Made by a program: the position numbers and the translations under genes
Notes under the pieces: model-generated
Seen by the model: the letters and a program-made list of their open reading frames with translations, nothing else
Databases searched by the model: none
Told to the model about the DNA's origin: nothing
NCBI RefSeq assembly: GCF_001717585.1
Contig: NZ_CP017042.1
Coordinates: 843,501 to 907,500, forward strand
Direction of reading: 5' to 3'
Length of the DNA: 64,000 bases
DNA from: Selenomonas sp. oral taxon 920
Lineage (GTDB): Bacteria; Bacillota; Negativicutes; Selenomonadales; Selenomonadaceae
In this document: piece by piece, positions 17,645 through 26,749 of the stretch
Numbering within the stretch: the first letter of the stretch is position 1
How the letters are laid out: every line of letters begins with the position of its first letter

Positions 17645-17704
17645 GAACAGCCTCTCGTGGCAGATTTTAAAATCTGCCACGAGAGGCTGTTCTGCTTTTT
17701 ATTT
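17645..17704. terminator. Perfect 48-bp palindrome, bidirectional terminator
   Basis: 17645-17692 is a perfect palindrome of two 24-nt arms centred on TTTTAAAA, followed by TGCTTTTTATTTTA. It ends the receptor transcript and would work in either direction. The stem is unusually long and uninterrupted. Confidence 0.85.
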
Positions 17705-17711
17705 TAGTATA

Positions 17712-17867
17712 CGCTGATAAATTCAGCACCATCGTCTTGACACATCTTTTTCGTCCGCACAATACCAGCAAATCCTCCACCTAACCCTTGCTATGCGTCC
17801 AGTTTTCCTCCTCCTTCAGAAAAATCTACGCCAATCCGACGGATTTCATTTTATCCGTGATTCCTTA
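17712..17867 (-). repeat. Dispersed repeat, copy A
   Basis: On the minus strand it begins GGAATCACGGATAAAATGAA, continues ATCCGTCGGATTGGCGTAGA and ends GGTGCTGAATTTATCAGCG. The same outer modules occur at 25601-25665 and 26638-26745. Its ends are imperfect inverted repeats (GATAAAAT / AATTTATC), as in a miniature non-autonomous element. Apart from this repeat and a promoter, 17700-17940 shows no gene. Confidence 0.65.
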
Positions 17868-17881
17868 AGAGCCTGAATTTA

Positions 17882-17910
17882 TTGACAGCGCTCTGTGATT
17901 GAAATATAAT
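17882..17910 (+). promoter_or_regulatory. Consensus sigma-A promoter
   Basis: TTGACA (17882-17887), 17-nt spacer, TATAAT (17905-17910): perfect consensus, upstream of the amino-acid ABC permease gene. Confidence 0.88.
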
Positions 17911-17947
17911 ATGAAGAACGGCTATTTATGCAGGACTATAGGGGAGA

Positions 17948-18619
17948 ATGGATGGGCTTATGACTTTTGATATGAATCTTGTGTTCAACTCATTCCCACT
18001 GCTGCTCATCGGCGCAGGGGTTACGATACAGATCACGGTGCTGTCGACGGCGATCGGCTTTGTGATCGGTCTGATCGTGGGGGTGGCGCGCATCTCGAAT
18101 CTGCGCCTCCTGCGTATGCTCGCGGAGGTCTATGTGGAGTTCTTCCGCGGGACGCCGCTGCTCGTGCAGATCTTCCTTTTTTACTTTGCCCTGCCCGTCA
18201 TCACTGGACAGCGGATTGACCCATTCATTGCGGCAATCTCAGCGTGCGGCATCAACTCGGGCGCGTATGTGGCGGAGATCTTCCGCGCGGGCATTCAGTC
18301 GGTCGACGACGGACAGATGGAGGCAGGGCGCTCTCTCGGCATGACGTGGCTGCAGACCATGCGCTACATTATCGTGCCGCAGGCGTTTAAGCGCGTCATT
18401 CCGCCGCTTGGCAATGAGTTTATCGCCATGCTGAAGGACTCATCTCTCGTGTCGGTCATTGGCTTCGAGGAGCTGACGCGGCGCGGGCAGCTCATCATTG
18501 CCAAGACCTATGGCTCATTTGAAATCTGGATGAGTGTCGCCGTCATCTATCTCGTGATGACGCTGACAATTTCGCGCTTTGTCGCATATCTGGAACGGAG
18601 GTATCGCGTCCATGATTGA
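17948..18619 (+). CDS. Polar amino-acid ABC transporter permease (HisM/GlnP family)
   Basis: A 223-residue inner-membrane permease with about five hydrophobic helices and the family EAA loop ending ([20 protein letters not shown], then [20 protein letters not shown]). It imports polar amino acids with the ATPase encoded next. ATG 17948 is close behind GGGGAG; ATG 17960 is the alternative, so the start is uncertain by four codons. No binding protein lies in this operon; the lipoprotein at 30293-31066 is a candidate partner. A perfect consensus promoter precedes it. Confidence 0.92.
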   Translation: MDGLMTFDMNLVFNSFPLLLIGAGVTIQITVLSTAIGFVIGLIVGVARISNLRLLRMLAEVYVEFFRGTPLLVQIFLFYFALPVITGQRIDPFIAAISACGINSGAYVAEIFRAGIQSVDDGQMEAGRSLGMTWLQTMRYIIVPQAFKRVIPPLGNEFIAMLKDSSLVSVIGFEELTRRGQLIIAKTYGSFEIWMSVAVIYLVMTLTISRFVAYLERRYRVHD

Positions 18620-19331
18620 GATTAAGGGACTTCGCAAGTCATTCGGCGCGGATGAGGTGCTGAAGGGCATCGATCTCTCCATTGATGAAAAGGAAGTTGT
18701 CGTTATCATCGGCCCCTCAGGGTCGGGCAAGAGCACTCTTCTGCGCTGCATGAACCACCTCGAAGAACCAACGGCGGGTGAAGTCATCGTCGACGGGATT
18801 ACGCTCTCGAGTGAGGCAAATATCAACAAGGTACGTGAAGAGGTCGGCATGGTATTCCAGCGCTTCAACCTCTTTCCCCATATGACGGTGCTCCAGAACA
18901 TCATGCTGGCACCGACAAAGGTCAAGCACGTCGCCCGTGACGAGGCGGAGAAGACGGCACGAGAGCTGCTCGCACGCGTGGGGCTGGCGGAAAAGGCGGA
19001 TGCCTATCCGGACAATCTCTCAGGAGGGCAGCAGCAGCGCGTTGCGATTGCGCGTGCGCTCGCCATGCGCCCGAAGGTCATGCTCTTTGATGAGCCAACC
19101 TCGGCGCTTGATCCGGAGATGGTCGGAGAGGTGTTGGATGTCATGCGCGCACTTGCAAACGAGGGAATGACCATGGTCGTTGTCACGCATGAGATGGGCT
19201 TTGCCCGCGAAGTGGGCGACCGTCTGCTCTTCGTGGATGAGGGGCGTATCATCGAGTCGGGTGTGCCGCGCGAGGTGTTTGAGCATCCAAAGGAGGAGCG
19301 CACGCGCAGCTTCCTGTCGAAGGTGCTCTGA
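18612..19331 (+). CDS. Polar amino-acid ABC transporter ATPase (GlnQ/HisP family)
   Basis: A 239-residue ATPase: Walker [11 protein letters not shown]-loop [13 protein letters not shown], signature LSGGQQQRV, Walker [15 protein letters not shown] and the H-loop VTHEMGFA, all typical of the GlnQ subfamily. ATG 18612 has GGAGG 10 nt upstream and overlaps the permease stop by 8 nt, so the two genes are coupled. It energises amino-acid uptake; the specific amino acid is not predictable. Confidence 0.94.
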   Translation: MIEIKGLRKSFGADEVLKGIDLSIDEKEVVVIIGPSGSGKSTLLRCMNHLEEPTAGEVIVDGITLSSEANINKVREEVGMVFQRFNLFPHMTVLQNIMLAPTKVKHVARDEAEKTARELLARVGLAEKADAYPDNLSGGQQQRVAIARALAMRPKVMLFDEPTSALDPEMVGEVLDVMRALANEGMTMVVVTHEMGFAREVGDRLLFVDEGRIIESGVPREVFEHPKEERTRSFLSKVL

Positions 19332-19334
19332 TTG

Positions 19335-20219
19335 ATGCGCCTGCGCGGGACTTTGATGCTGCTGGCAGCATCGTTTTTTTGGGGCACGACCTTTGTCGCT
19401 CAGATTCTCGGGATGGATGGGCTTGGCCCATATACCTATGCAGCCGCACGCTTTGCACTTGGCGTTCTCTTCATCGGAGCTCTGTGGCTTCTCTATCGCG
19501 ACAAGCGTGCAGAGCAGAGGCGCGCGGGGACGTTTCGCTCGGGCTTTCGGGCAGGCATTCCCGTTGGTCTCGCGATGTTTATCGGCGTGACGCTCCAACA
19601 GGTCGCACTCCTCTACACAACGGCGGGTAAGACGGCGTTCATTACCACGGTCTATATTGTCCTCGTTCCGTTCGCCGCTGTCCTGCTTGGACAGCGTGTC
19701 CGCGCGGTGCAGTGGGGTGGTGCAATCCTTGCGTTTGCGGGAGTTTACTTCCTCTCCGCGCATGGGGAGATCACGATCAACACGGGCGATCTGCTCGTTC
19801 TCATCTGCTCCTTCTTTTGGATGGCGCAGATTCTGCTCATTGACCGTTATGCGCGCGCTGTCGATGCGATTGAGCTCTGTTTTATGCAGATGATTGTCTG
19901 TACAATTGGCAGTGCTGTCCTTGCTGTGATCTATGAGAGTTTCGCATGGATCGATATCTGGGGCGCGGCAATTCCGATCCTCTACGCCGGTCTGTTCTCC
20001 TGCGGGGTTGCCTATACCTGTCAGATTCTCGGACAGGCGTATGTAGAGCCAACACAGGCGGCGATCCTCATGTCGACGGAGGCGATCTTTGCCGCAGCAG
20101 CGGGGCGGCTCATCCTCGGGGAGACGATGAGCGGCGTTCAGCTGCTGGGCTGTGCGCTCCTCCTTGGCGGTGCGCTTATGGCACAGGTGCGCGGGACAGG
20201 AAAATCACAGAAAAACTGA
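19335..20219 (+). CDS. EamA/DMT-family transporter
   Basis: A 294-residue ten-helix drug/metabolite transporter with two EamA repeats (N-terminal LLAASFFWGTTFVAQ; second repeat from about residue 150, VLICSFFWMAQILLIDRYA). Members export amino acids, nucleotides or metabolites. ATG 19335 starts 3 nt after the ABC ATPase stop, with TTG 19332 an alternative, so it may be co-transcribed with the amino-acid importer. Substrate unknown. Confidence 0.88.
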   Translation: MRLRGTLMLLAASFFWGTTFVAQILGMDGLGPYTYAAARFALGVLFIGALWLLYRDKRAEQRRAGTFRSGFRAGIPVGLAMFIGVTLQQVALLYTTAGKTAFITTVYIVLVPFAAVLLGQRVRAVQWGGAILAFAGVYFLSAHGEITINTGDLLVLICSFFWMAQILLIDRYARAVDAIELCFMQMIVCTIGSAVLAVIYESFAWIDIWGAAIPILYAGLFSCGVAYTCQILGQAYVEPTQAAILMSTEAIFAAAAGRLILGETMSGVQLLGCALLLGGALMAQVRGTGKSQKN

Positions 20220-20249
20220 TGGAATCGTTACTTCGATGGGAGTATACAT

Positions 20250-21263
20250 ATGCCGGCAGCTGAAATTATCAAACCGAAAATCACGATCAAGGTGGTCGGC
20301 GTGGGCGGCGGCGGCAATAATATCGTGCGCTGCGTACGCGAGAAATACGATCTCGACATCACGCTTGTCGGCATCAACTCCGACCTGCGGCAGCTGAATA
20401 CCCTGCACAAGCAGGGAATCGTGGTTCTGCCCATCGGAGAGAAGCTGACGAACGGACGCGGCACGGGCGGGCGCGTCGAGATTGGGGAGCAGGCGGCACG
20501 CGAGGAGGAGAAGGCGATCCGTGCGATGCTCGAGGGCTCTGATCTCGTTATCATCACAGCCACGATGGGCGGTGGATTCGGGACGGGGGCAGCGCCTGTT
20601 GTGGCGGAGATCGCTCGCGATATGGGGGTTCTCTCCATCGGTGTCGTCACCACGCCGTTTCACTTTGAGATGGCGCGCAAAATGCAGACTGCACAGGCAG
20701 GTGTTGTGCAGATGCAGGACCATACGGACGCATTTATTACGATTCACAACGATAATCTCCTTAAAATTGCGCCGGATCGGACGATGTCCTTCGTCGATGC
20801 CTTTGCTCTCGCGGATGAAGTGCTGCGACAGACGGTTGGCTGCGTGGCAGAGCTAATCCTGACGACGGGAGTCATCAATGTTGACTTTGCGGATGTCACA
20901 ACGATCTTTCGTCAGAGCCCGTCGAGTGATGCGCTGCTCGCCATCGGCGTGGACGAGAGTCCGCAGAAGGCAGTGCGAAAGGCAATCGAAAGCCCGCTCC
21001 TCGACCGCGATGTCGTAGGGGCGCGCGGCGTTGTGGTCAACTTTACGGGCGACCCTCGGATGAGTCTGCGCGATATTGATGAGGCGGTGCACTACATTCA
21101 TAGGAGCGCACATCCCGAGGTCAATGTCATTGTTGGTGTGGTCGTGCAGCAGGAGATGGAGGGCAGGGTGCAGGCAACACTGATTGCAACGGATTTTGAT
21201 GACGGCTACACCCCGATAACAGAGGGGGGAGCGGATCAAGTGAAGCCTGTCGGATTGGTGTAG
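20250..21263 (+). CDS. FtsZ-like tubulin-family GTPase, tail-less and divergent
   Basis: A 337-residue FtsZ homologue. Visible loops: T1 VGGGGNNIV, T3 region NGRGTGGR, the tubulin signature as GGGFGTGAAP (canonical GGGTGTG; Thr is replaced by Phe), T6-like HNDNLL and T7 NVDFADVTTIF with the acidic catalytic residues kept. The protein stops right after the globular domain and lacks the long linker and C-terminal peptide that bind FtsA, SepF or MinC. It is not in a division cluster, lying between a DMT transporter and an HD hydrolase. It is probably a paralogue of the main FtsZ rather than the cell-division protein itself. Its last codons fall in a dispersed-repeat-like sequence. Confidence 0.85.
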   Translation: MPAAEIIKPKITIKVVGVGGGGNNIVRCVREKYDLDITLVGINSDLRQLNTLHKQGIVVLPIGEKLTNGRGTGGRVEIGEQAAREEEKAIRAMLEGSDLVIITATMGGGFGTGAAPVVAEIARDMGVLSIGVVTTPFHFEMARKMQTAQAGVVQMQDHTDAFITIHNDNLLKIAPDRTMSFVDAFALADEVLRQTVGCVAELILTTGVINVDFADVTTIFRQSPSSDALLAIGVDESPQKAVRKAIESPLLDRDVVGARGVVVNFTGDPRMSLRDIDEAVHYIHRSAHPEVNVIVGVVVQQEMEGRVQATLIATDFDDGYTPITEGGADQVKPVGLV

Positions 21264-21290
21264 ATTTTTGCGCTGACAGAGCAATAAACC
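21238..21290 (+). repeat. Partial dispersed repeat at the end of the FtsZ-like gene
   Basis: AAGTGAAGCC followed by TGTCGGATTGGTGTAGATTT resembles the left module of the repeat copies at 17712, 25601 and 26638 (AAATGAAATCCGTCGGATTG). It contains the stop codon of the FtsZ-like gene. The right boundary is unclear; a GCAGAG/CTCTGC hairpin follows at 21295-21311. Confidence 0.45.
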
Positions 21291-21369
21291 GATTGCAGAG
21301 TGAAGCTCTGCGGGATTTGCCGACACAGGCAGAGTGAAAAGATGTCAGTATGTGAAAGGAGGAACGCAG

Positions 21370-22158
21370 ATGAAAGAGCTCCTGCATGAGATGCACGCAT
21401 GGATGAACGACTATATGCGTTCCTTCCGCACGGACGATCCCGATGTGATGCGTGGGATTCGTCTCAAAGAGATCCATACAGGTTATGTTACAGCGAATGC
21501 ACGTGCACTTGCAAAGCATCTCGGATGCAGCGAACACGACACGGCACTCGCCGAGATCATCGGGCTCTTTCACGATGTGGGGCGGTTCCGACAATATGCT
21601 GTCTATCAGACGTTCAACGATGCGGCGTCGGAGGATCATGCGGAGCTCGGGCTAAAGGTGCTCGCGGAGGAAGTCGACTTTTTGGAGCGGCTCGTGACTG
21701 CGGATGCGGACATTGTGCGCTTTGCGATAAAATACCATAACAAAAAGGCAATCGCAGAGACGGACGATGAGCGAAAGCTGTTTTTCGCGAAGCTCATTCG
21801 CGACGCGGACAAGCTCGACATTTACCGCGTGCTGCTGCCGTTCCTCGCACACGATGGGGCGGAGAAAGCACCGAACTTTGTACCGTCGGATGCGGCGCAG
21901 GAGGTCAGCCCCGACTTCGTGGCGGACTTCGCGGCGGGACGGCAGGCGGACTACTATCGTCTGCGCACGCACGGCGACCGCAAGATTGTGCGGCTCATGT
22001 GGATCTATGACATCAACTTCATGTGGACGCTGCGGCGCATTGTGGAACGCGGCTATGTGGACGCCTTTATTGAGAGCCTTCCGGCGCAGGAGGGGATTGC
22101 CGAGGGTGTCGCACGTCTGCGCGCCTATATCGAACGGCTCTGCGCACAGAACGATTGA
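21370..22158 (+). CDS. HD-domain metal-dependent phosphohydrolase
   Basis: A 262-residue HD-superfamily hydrolase. The HD signature is in LFHDVGRFRQY near residue 60, preceded by the first histidine region and followed by KYHNKK and LIRDADKLDIYRV, fitting the H-HD-D metal site. Such proteins hydrolyse nucleotides or other phosphoesters. AGGAGG lies upstream of ATG 21370 at good spacing. It is followed after 30 nt by glnS, so they may share a transcript. The substrate is unknown. Confidence 0.82.
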   Translation: MKELLHEMHAWMNDYMRSFRTDDPDVMRGIRLKEIHTGYVTANARALAKHLGCSEHDTALAEIIGLFHDVGRFRQYAVYQTFNDAASEDHAELGLKVLAEEVDFLERLVTADADIVRFAIKYHNKKAIAETDDERKLFFAKLIRDADKLDIYRVLLPFLAHDGAEKAPNFVPSDAAQEVSPDFVADFAAGRQADYYRLRTHGDRKIVRLMWIYDINFMWTLRRIVERGYVDAFIESLPAQEGIAEGVARLRAYIERLCAQND

Positions 22159-22188
22159 TTGAACGTATACGGATCGAGGAGTAGGGAC

Positions 22189-23859
22189 ATGGCGGACGTA
22201 AAGACATCGAATTTTATCCGAAATATCATCGACGAGGATCTGCGTGCAGGACGGCACGCGGCGGGCATCCACACGCGCTTCCCGCCCGAGCCGAACGGCT
22301 ACCTGCACGTCGGGCACGCAAAGTCCATCTGTCTCAACTTCGGCGTTGCCGAGGACTACAATGGTCTCTGCAATCTGCGCTTTGACGACACGAACCCGAC
22401 GAAGGAGGATGTCGAGTATGTGGACTCCATTCAGGAGGATATTCGCTGGCTCGGCTTCTCGTGGGGGGATCGTCGCTTCTACGCGTCCGACTACTTTGAG
22501 CAGATGTATGAATATGCAGTCACATTGATAAAAAAGGGGCTCGCCTATGTGGACGACCTCTCGGCGGATGAGATCCGCGCTTATCGCGGAACACTGACCG
22601 AGGCAGGTGTGGAGAGTCCGTACCGCAATCGCTCTGTGGAGGAAAATCTCGATCTCTTCACGCGTATGCGTGCGGGGGAGTTCCCCGACGGTGCGCGCGT
22701 CCTGCGCGCGAAGATCGACATGGCATCGCCGAATCTTGTGATGCGCGACACGGTAATCTATCGCATTGCCCATGTGCCGCATCATCGGACGGGGGATGCG
22801 TGGTGCATCTACCCGATGTATGACTTCGCACATCCGATTTCGGATGCGATCGAGGGCATCACGCACTCGCTCTGCACGCTTGAGTTCGAGGAGCACCGTC
22901 CGTTCTATGACTGGCTGCTCGAGGCACTTGGCTTTCCTGCGGGCGAGCGTCCGCGTCAGATTGAGTTTGCACGGCTCAACCTCTCGGGGGCGATCACGAG
23001 CAAGCGCAAGCTGCGCCAGCTTGTCGAGGAGGGCCATGTGCGCGGCTGGGACGATCCGCGTATGCCGACCATCTCGGGCATGCGCCGCCGCGGCTATCCG
23101 CCTGCGGCCGTACGCGCGTTTTGTGAGGAGATCGGCGTCGCAAAGAGCAACAGCACGGTCGATAACGCTATGCTGGAGCACAGCGTCCGCGACGAGCTGA
23201 ACTGCAATGCGCCGCGCGTCATGGCGGTGCTGCGCCCGCTGAAGCTGGTCATCACCAACTATCCCGCCGAGGGCGGGACGGAGTACTTGCTCGCCGAAAA
23301 CAGCCCGACCCACGGCGGACAGCGTTATGTGCCGTTTGCCCGTGAGCTCTACATCGACCGTGAGGACTTTATGGAGGATGCGCCGAAGAAGTTCTTCCGT
23401 CTCAAACCGGGCGGTGAGGTGCGCCTCAAACACGCTTACATCATCAAGTGTGAAGAAGTTGTAAAGGATGATGCGGGGGAGATCATGGAGCTGCGCTGTA
23501 CCTACGATCCCGAGACGCGGAGCGGCGGTACTGCGGCAGGCCGCAAGGTCAAGGGCACGATCCAGTGGGTTGCGGCAGAATACGCACTCACGGCGGAGGT
23601 ACGGCTCTATGAGAGTCTGCTTCGCGACATCCCCGAAGGTGAGGAGGAGCCGGAGCATTTCATTGACGCACTGAATCCACACTCGCTCGAAATTTTGACA
23701 GATGCCAAGATTGAGCCGAGCGTCCGCCTCACGGCAGCAGGAGCGCACTACCAATTCCTGCGCGTCGGTTACTTTGTTGTTGACCCGGATACCACACCGG
23801 ATCATATAGTGTTCAACCGCATTGTCGGGCTGAAGGACTCATGGAGCAAGATGAAATAG
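22189..23859 (+). CDS. glnS: Glutaminyl-tRNA synthetase
   Basis: A 556-residue class Ic synthetase charging tRNA-Gln (EC 6.1.1.18). The class I HIGH motif is [14 protein letters not shown] near residue 40; the catalytic core continues with [11 protein letters not shown] and the KMSKS-loop counterpart [10 protein letters not shown] near residue 265. The C-terminal half is the beta-barrel anticodon-binding domain typical of GlnRS ([20 protein letters not shown]). ATG 22189 is preceded by GAGGAG. Having GlnRS means this organism can charge tRNA-Gln directly; whether it also has GatCAB cannot be seen here. Confidence 0.95.
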   Translation: MADVKTSNFIRNIIDEDLRAGRHAAGIHTRFPPEPNGYLHVGHAKSICLNFGVAEDYNGLCNLRFDDTNPTKEDVEYVDSIQEDIRWLGFSWGDRRFYASDYFEQMYEYAVTLIKKGLAYVDDLSADEIRAYRGTLTEAGVESPYRNRSVEENLDLFTRMRAGEFPDGARVLRAKIDMASPNLVMRDTVIYRIAHVPHHRTGDAWCIYPMYDFAHPISDAIEGITHSLCTLEFEEHRPFYDWLLEALGFPAGERPRQIEFARLNLSGAITSKRKLRQLVEEGHVRGWDDPRMPTISGMRRRGYPPAAVRAFCEEIGVAKSNSTVDNAMLEHSVRDELNCNAPRVMAVLRPLKLVITNYPAEGGTEYLLAENSPTHGGQRYVPFARELYIDREDFMEDAPKKFFRLKPGGEVRLKHAYIIKCEEVVKDDAGEIMELRCTYDPETRSGGTAAGRKVKGTIQWVAAEYALTAEVRLYESLLRDIPEGEEEPEHFIDALNPHSLEILTDAKIEPSVRLTAAGAHYQFLRVGYFVVDPDTTPDHIVFNRIVGLKDSWSKMK

Positions 23860-23915
23860 TCCTTTCCCGTTCATGCTGTGTGCCGCTCTATAAAGACGGT
23901 ATAAGGAGGTTTGCT

Positions 23916-24212
23916 GTGGCAAAGATACCGAAGAACCGATCGGACAGCGATATGATGCAGGGGGTCGAGGAGGAGGAAACACTCTCAGAAATCCTGCTGC
24001 GGAAGGAACGGCAGGCTGAGGAACGCGCACGTCAGCAGGCGGCGCAGGAACCTCCCGCCGATCTTGTCCGCGCGGGGCTCTCCTCCGCACAGGCAGAAGA
24101 ACTCGGTCGGGCGCTCTTGGAGCTGAAGCTGGCGCTGGCACAGGATGGTGTTCAACAGTATCGGCTCAAGATTCAGCGCAAGGATCGTCAGGTAATTATC
24201 ACGGCGACGTGA
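23916..24212 (+). CDS. Small conserved hypothetical protein
   Basis: A 98-residue acidic/polar protein without membrane segments. Residues about 30-60 are a charged helix rich in Glu, Arg, Gln and Ala, followed by a helical region and a basic end (RLKIQRKDRQVIITAT). GTG 23916 is the likely start because AAGGAGG (23902-23908) precedes it at 7 nt. I do not recognise a family. It sits between glnS and an antiporter and may share the glnS transcript. Confidence 0.6.
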   Translation: MAKIPKNRSDSDMMQGVEEEETLSEILLRKERQAEERARQQAAQEPPADLVRAGLSSAQAEELGRALLELKLALAQDGVQQYRLKIQRKDRQVIITAT

Positions 24213-24245
24213 TGGATTTCTCACAGATGAGAAGAAGGATGTGAA

Positions 24246-25532
24246 ATGATGGAAAATGCAACGATAGTGGCAATCGTCATCTTCGTTATTGCGTACGCGC
24301 TCATCATCTCCGAAAAGGTGCACCGCACCATCGTCGGACTGTTCGGCGCAATGCTCATGATACTCTGCGGCATCATTGAACAGGAGACTGCAGTCCACCA
24401 TATTGACTTCAATACGTTGGGGCTCCTCATGGGTATGATGATCATTGTGAATATTACGAGCGAAACGGGACTTTTCAACTTTCTCGCTATTTGGGCAGCA
24501 CAGAAGGTAAAGGCGCAGCCGATCGCGCTCCTCGTCGTGCTCTCGACCATCACGATGGTCTGCTCGGCCCTCCTCGACAACGTCACAACGGTTCTGCTGA
24601 CCGTGCCCATTACCTTCAGCATTACCTCGCAGCTCAAGGTCGATGTCATGCCCTATCTCATCTCACAGATTCTCGCCTCGAACATCGGCGGCACGGCAAC
24701 CCTCATCGGTGATCCGCCGAACATCATGATCGGCAGTGCGGTCGGACTTGACTTCATGGCATTTGTGGAAAATCTGACGATCATCTCAATAATTATCTTT
24801 ATCTTGGTACAATTCATTCTTATCGCTCTCTACCACAAGGGGCTGCATACCCAGCCGGAGCTCCAGGACAAGATTATGCGTCTGCCTGCAGGGGCGCAGA
24901 TCACGGATCACAGCCTTCTGAAGAAATGCCTTGCGGTTATCTTCCTCACCATCACACTCTTTGTTCTGCACGGCAGTCTCGGACTCGAATCTGCGACTGT
25001 TGCGCTCTCGGGTGCGGGCCTTCTGCTCCTCCTGACGGCGACGCGTGATGAGGAGACAATCGTCAAGGTGCTCTCCAAGATCGAGTGGCCGGCGATTTTC
25101 TTCTTCGGCGGCCTCTTCATCCTCGTCGGTGCACTCGTAGAGACGGGAGTGATTCGCATGCTCGCCGCCGAGGCAATCAAGGCGACGGGCGGCGATGTTG
25201 AAGCGACGGCGATCCTCATCCTCTGGATGAGCGCATTCGCATCGGCATTTATTGATAACATTCCGTTTGTGGCAACTCTGATCCCGCTTATTCAGGACAT
25301 GGGACAGATGGGGCTCACGAACCTCGATCCGATGTGGTGGTCGCTTGCCCTCGGCGCGTGTCTTGGCGGCAATGGTACACTTATCGGCGCGAGCGCGAAC
25401 GTTGTCGTTGCATCCATGTCGGCGCAGCGCGGACGTCCGATCTCCTTCATCGGCTTCATGAAGATCGCGCTCCCGATCATGACGTTTACCATCATTATCT
25501 CGAACATCTATATCTACATTCGCTATCTCTGA
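24246..25532 (+). CDS. ArsB/NhaD-family membrane transporter
   Basis: A 428-residue ion transporter of the ArsB/NhaD superfamily with about 11-12 membrane helices. Family hallmarks are the two inverted-repeat loops CSALLDNVTTVLLTVPIT with NIGGTATLIGDPPNIMIGSA in the first half, and SAFIDNIPFVATLIPL with GACLGGNGTLIGASANVVVA in the second. Likely an anion permease or Na+/H+ antiporter; no ars genes are nearby, which favours the ion-homeostasis role. A strong terminator follows it. Confidence 0.88.
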   Translation: MMENATIVAIVIFVIAYALIISEKVHRTIVGLFGAMLMILCGIIEQETAVHHIDFNTLGLLMGMMIIVNITSETGLFNFLAIWAAQKVKAQPIALLVVLSTITMVCSALLDNVTTVLLTVPITFSITSQLKVDVMPYLISQILASNIGGTATLIGDPPNIMIGSAVGLDFMAFVENLTIISIIIFILVQFILIALYHKGLHTQPELQDKIMRLPAGAQITDHSLLKKCLAVIFLTITLFVLHGSLGLESATVALSGAGLLLLLTATRDEETIVKVLSKIEWPAIFFFGGLFILVGALVETGVIRMLAAEAIKATGGDVEATAILILWMSAFASAFIDNIPFVATLIPLIQDMGQMGLTNLDPMWWSLALGACLGGNGTLIGASANVVVASMSAQRGRPISFIGFMKIALPIMTFTIIISNIYIYIRYL

Positions 25533-25548
25533 GCGGTATGATATCGGA

Positions 25549-25580
25549 ATCCCCGACTGCTTTGGCGGTCGGGGATTTAT
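25549..25580 (+). terminator. Intrinsic terminator
   Basis: ATCCCCGACTGC / GCGGTCGGGGAT with a 4-nt loop, followed by TTATTG. It ends the antiporter transcript. Confidence 0.8.
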
Positions 25581-25600
25581 TGCGGTCGTATGTGCTGTTC

Positions 25601-25665
25601 TAAGGAATCGCTGATAAAATGAAATCCGTCAAGATGACGGTGCTGAATGTATTAGTGCTTCTTTA
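25601..25665 (+). repeat. Dispersed repeat, copy B (internally shortened)
   Basis: TAAGGAATCGCTGATAAAAT then GAAATCCGTC, running directly into AAGATGACGGTGCTGAAT and TTAGTG. The central part found in copies A and C is missing, so the two end modules are joined. Confidence 0.65.
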
Positions 25666-25685
25666 AGAGAAAAGGGGGGATGGCG

Positions 25686-26612
25686 ATGATTCTGCATACG
25701 GGAATGCGTACGGATATCCCTGCGTTCTATGCGCCGTGGTTCGTGAACCGTTTGTGTGCAGGCGAGGTCTGTGTACGCAATCCCTACGACAGTCAGCAGG
25801 TCACGCGCTATCTCCTCGACCCGCGCGTCGTCGATCTCATTGCATTCTGCACGAAGAATCCTGCGCCCATGCTCCCCCATATAGATCTTCTCGCACCGTT
25901 CGGGCAGTTCTGGTACGTTACCATTACGCCCTACGGAAGGGACATTGAACCGCATGTGTTGCCGTGGCAGGAGGTTGCCCGCTCCTTTCGGCAGCTGTCT
26001 GCAATCGTCGGTATACACCGCATTGGTTGGCGTTACGATCCCATCATCATCGACGAACGACATACGATTGACTGGCATCGGCAGCAATTCGCTCAGATGG
26101 CGGAGATGCTTGCGGGGGCGACGCAGATGGTTGTCATCAGCTTCCTCATGCGCTACGCCAAGACGCGGCGCAACTTTCCCACATCGCGTGATGTCACGCG
26201 TTCGGAGCGTCTGGAACTTGGCGCGTGTATTGTAGAGACAGCGAGAACGCATGGCATGACTGTCTATCCGTGCGGCGGCGGGGATGAACTCGCCGCATTC
26301 GGTGCGGATACGGGCGGCTGCATGACGCCGCGCATCTACGAACGTGCTCTCGGGAGGCAGATACGGTTCCCAAAATATCAGCGACAGCGCAAGGAATGCG
26401 ACTGTTATCTCGGGGCGGACATCGGCGCGTACGACAGCTGCCCGCATCTCTGCCGCTACTGCTACGCAAATACGCATTTTACACGTGTCGCAAAGAACAG
26501 ATGCCGGCACGATCCTGCTTCGTCCTTCCTCATCGGACACGCGGAGCCCGGTGACCGTGTGCATAACGCCGTGCAGGAGAGCTGGCTGAACATGCAGGAG
26601 AGACTGTTCTGA
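25686..26612 (+). CDS. DUF1848 family protein
   Basis: A 308-residue protein matching what I know of the DUF1848 family. The N-terminal half resembles the SPL/radical-SAM-like barrel of that family (FCTKNPAPML, QFWYVTITPYG). The C-terminus has a cysteine cluster, CDCYLGADIGAYDSCPHL then CRYCYAN, likely to bind an Fe-S cluster or zinc. The function is not established. ATG 25686 fits the GGGGGGA ribosome site better than ATG 25680. It lies between two repeat copies and is monocistronic. Confidence 0.75.
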   Translation: MILHTGMRTDIPAFYAPWFVNRLCAGEVCVRNPYDSQQVTRYLLDPRVVDLIAFCTKNPAPMLPHIDLLAPFGQFWYVTITPYGRDIEPHVLPWQEVARSFRQLSAIVGIHRIGWRYDPIIIDERHTIDWHRQQFAQMAEMLAGATQMVVISFLMRYAKTRRNFPTSRDVTRSERLELGACIVETARTHGMTVYPCGGGDELAAFGADTGGCMTPRIYERALGRQIRFPKYQRQRKECDCYLGADIGAYDSCPHLCRYCYANTHFTRVAKNRCRHDPASSFLIGHAEPGDRVHNAVQESWLNMQERLF

Positions 26613-26637
26613 ACGGAACGCTGCTTTTGTTCTATGA

Positions 26638-26745
26638 GGGCATCGCTGACAAAATGAAGTCCGTCCGATTGACGTAGATTTTTCGCCAAAGCGCAAGCAT
26701 ATGAGATGTGTTAAGATGGCACGGCTGAATTTATCAGTGACGCCT
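26638..26745 (+). repeat. Dispersed repeat, copy C
   Basis: Begins GGGCATCGCTGACAAAATGA, continues AGTCCGTCCGATTGACGTAG, and ends ACGGCTGAATTTATCAGTGA. It shares end modules with copies A and B but has a different centre. Ends are imperfect inverted repeats. Confidence 0.65.
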
Positions 26746-26749
26746 TATA

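Noticed and set aside
17645-17692. CRISPR repeat
   Set aside because: Single palindrome without regularly spaced copies.
21652-23805. A 717-codon minus-strand open frame opposite the HD gene and glnS
   Set aside because: Both plus-strand genes are certain; the antisense frame has no start signal and no family.
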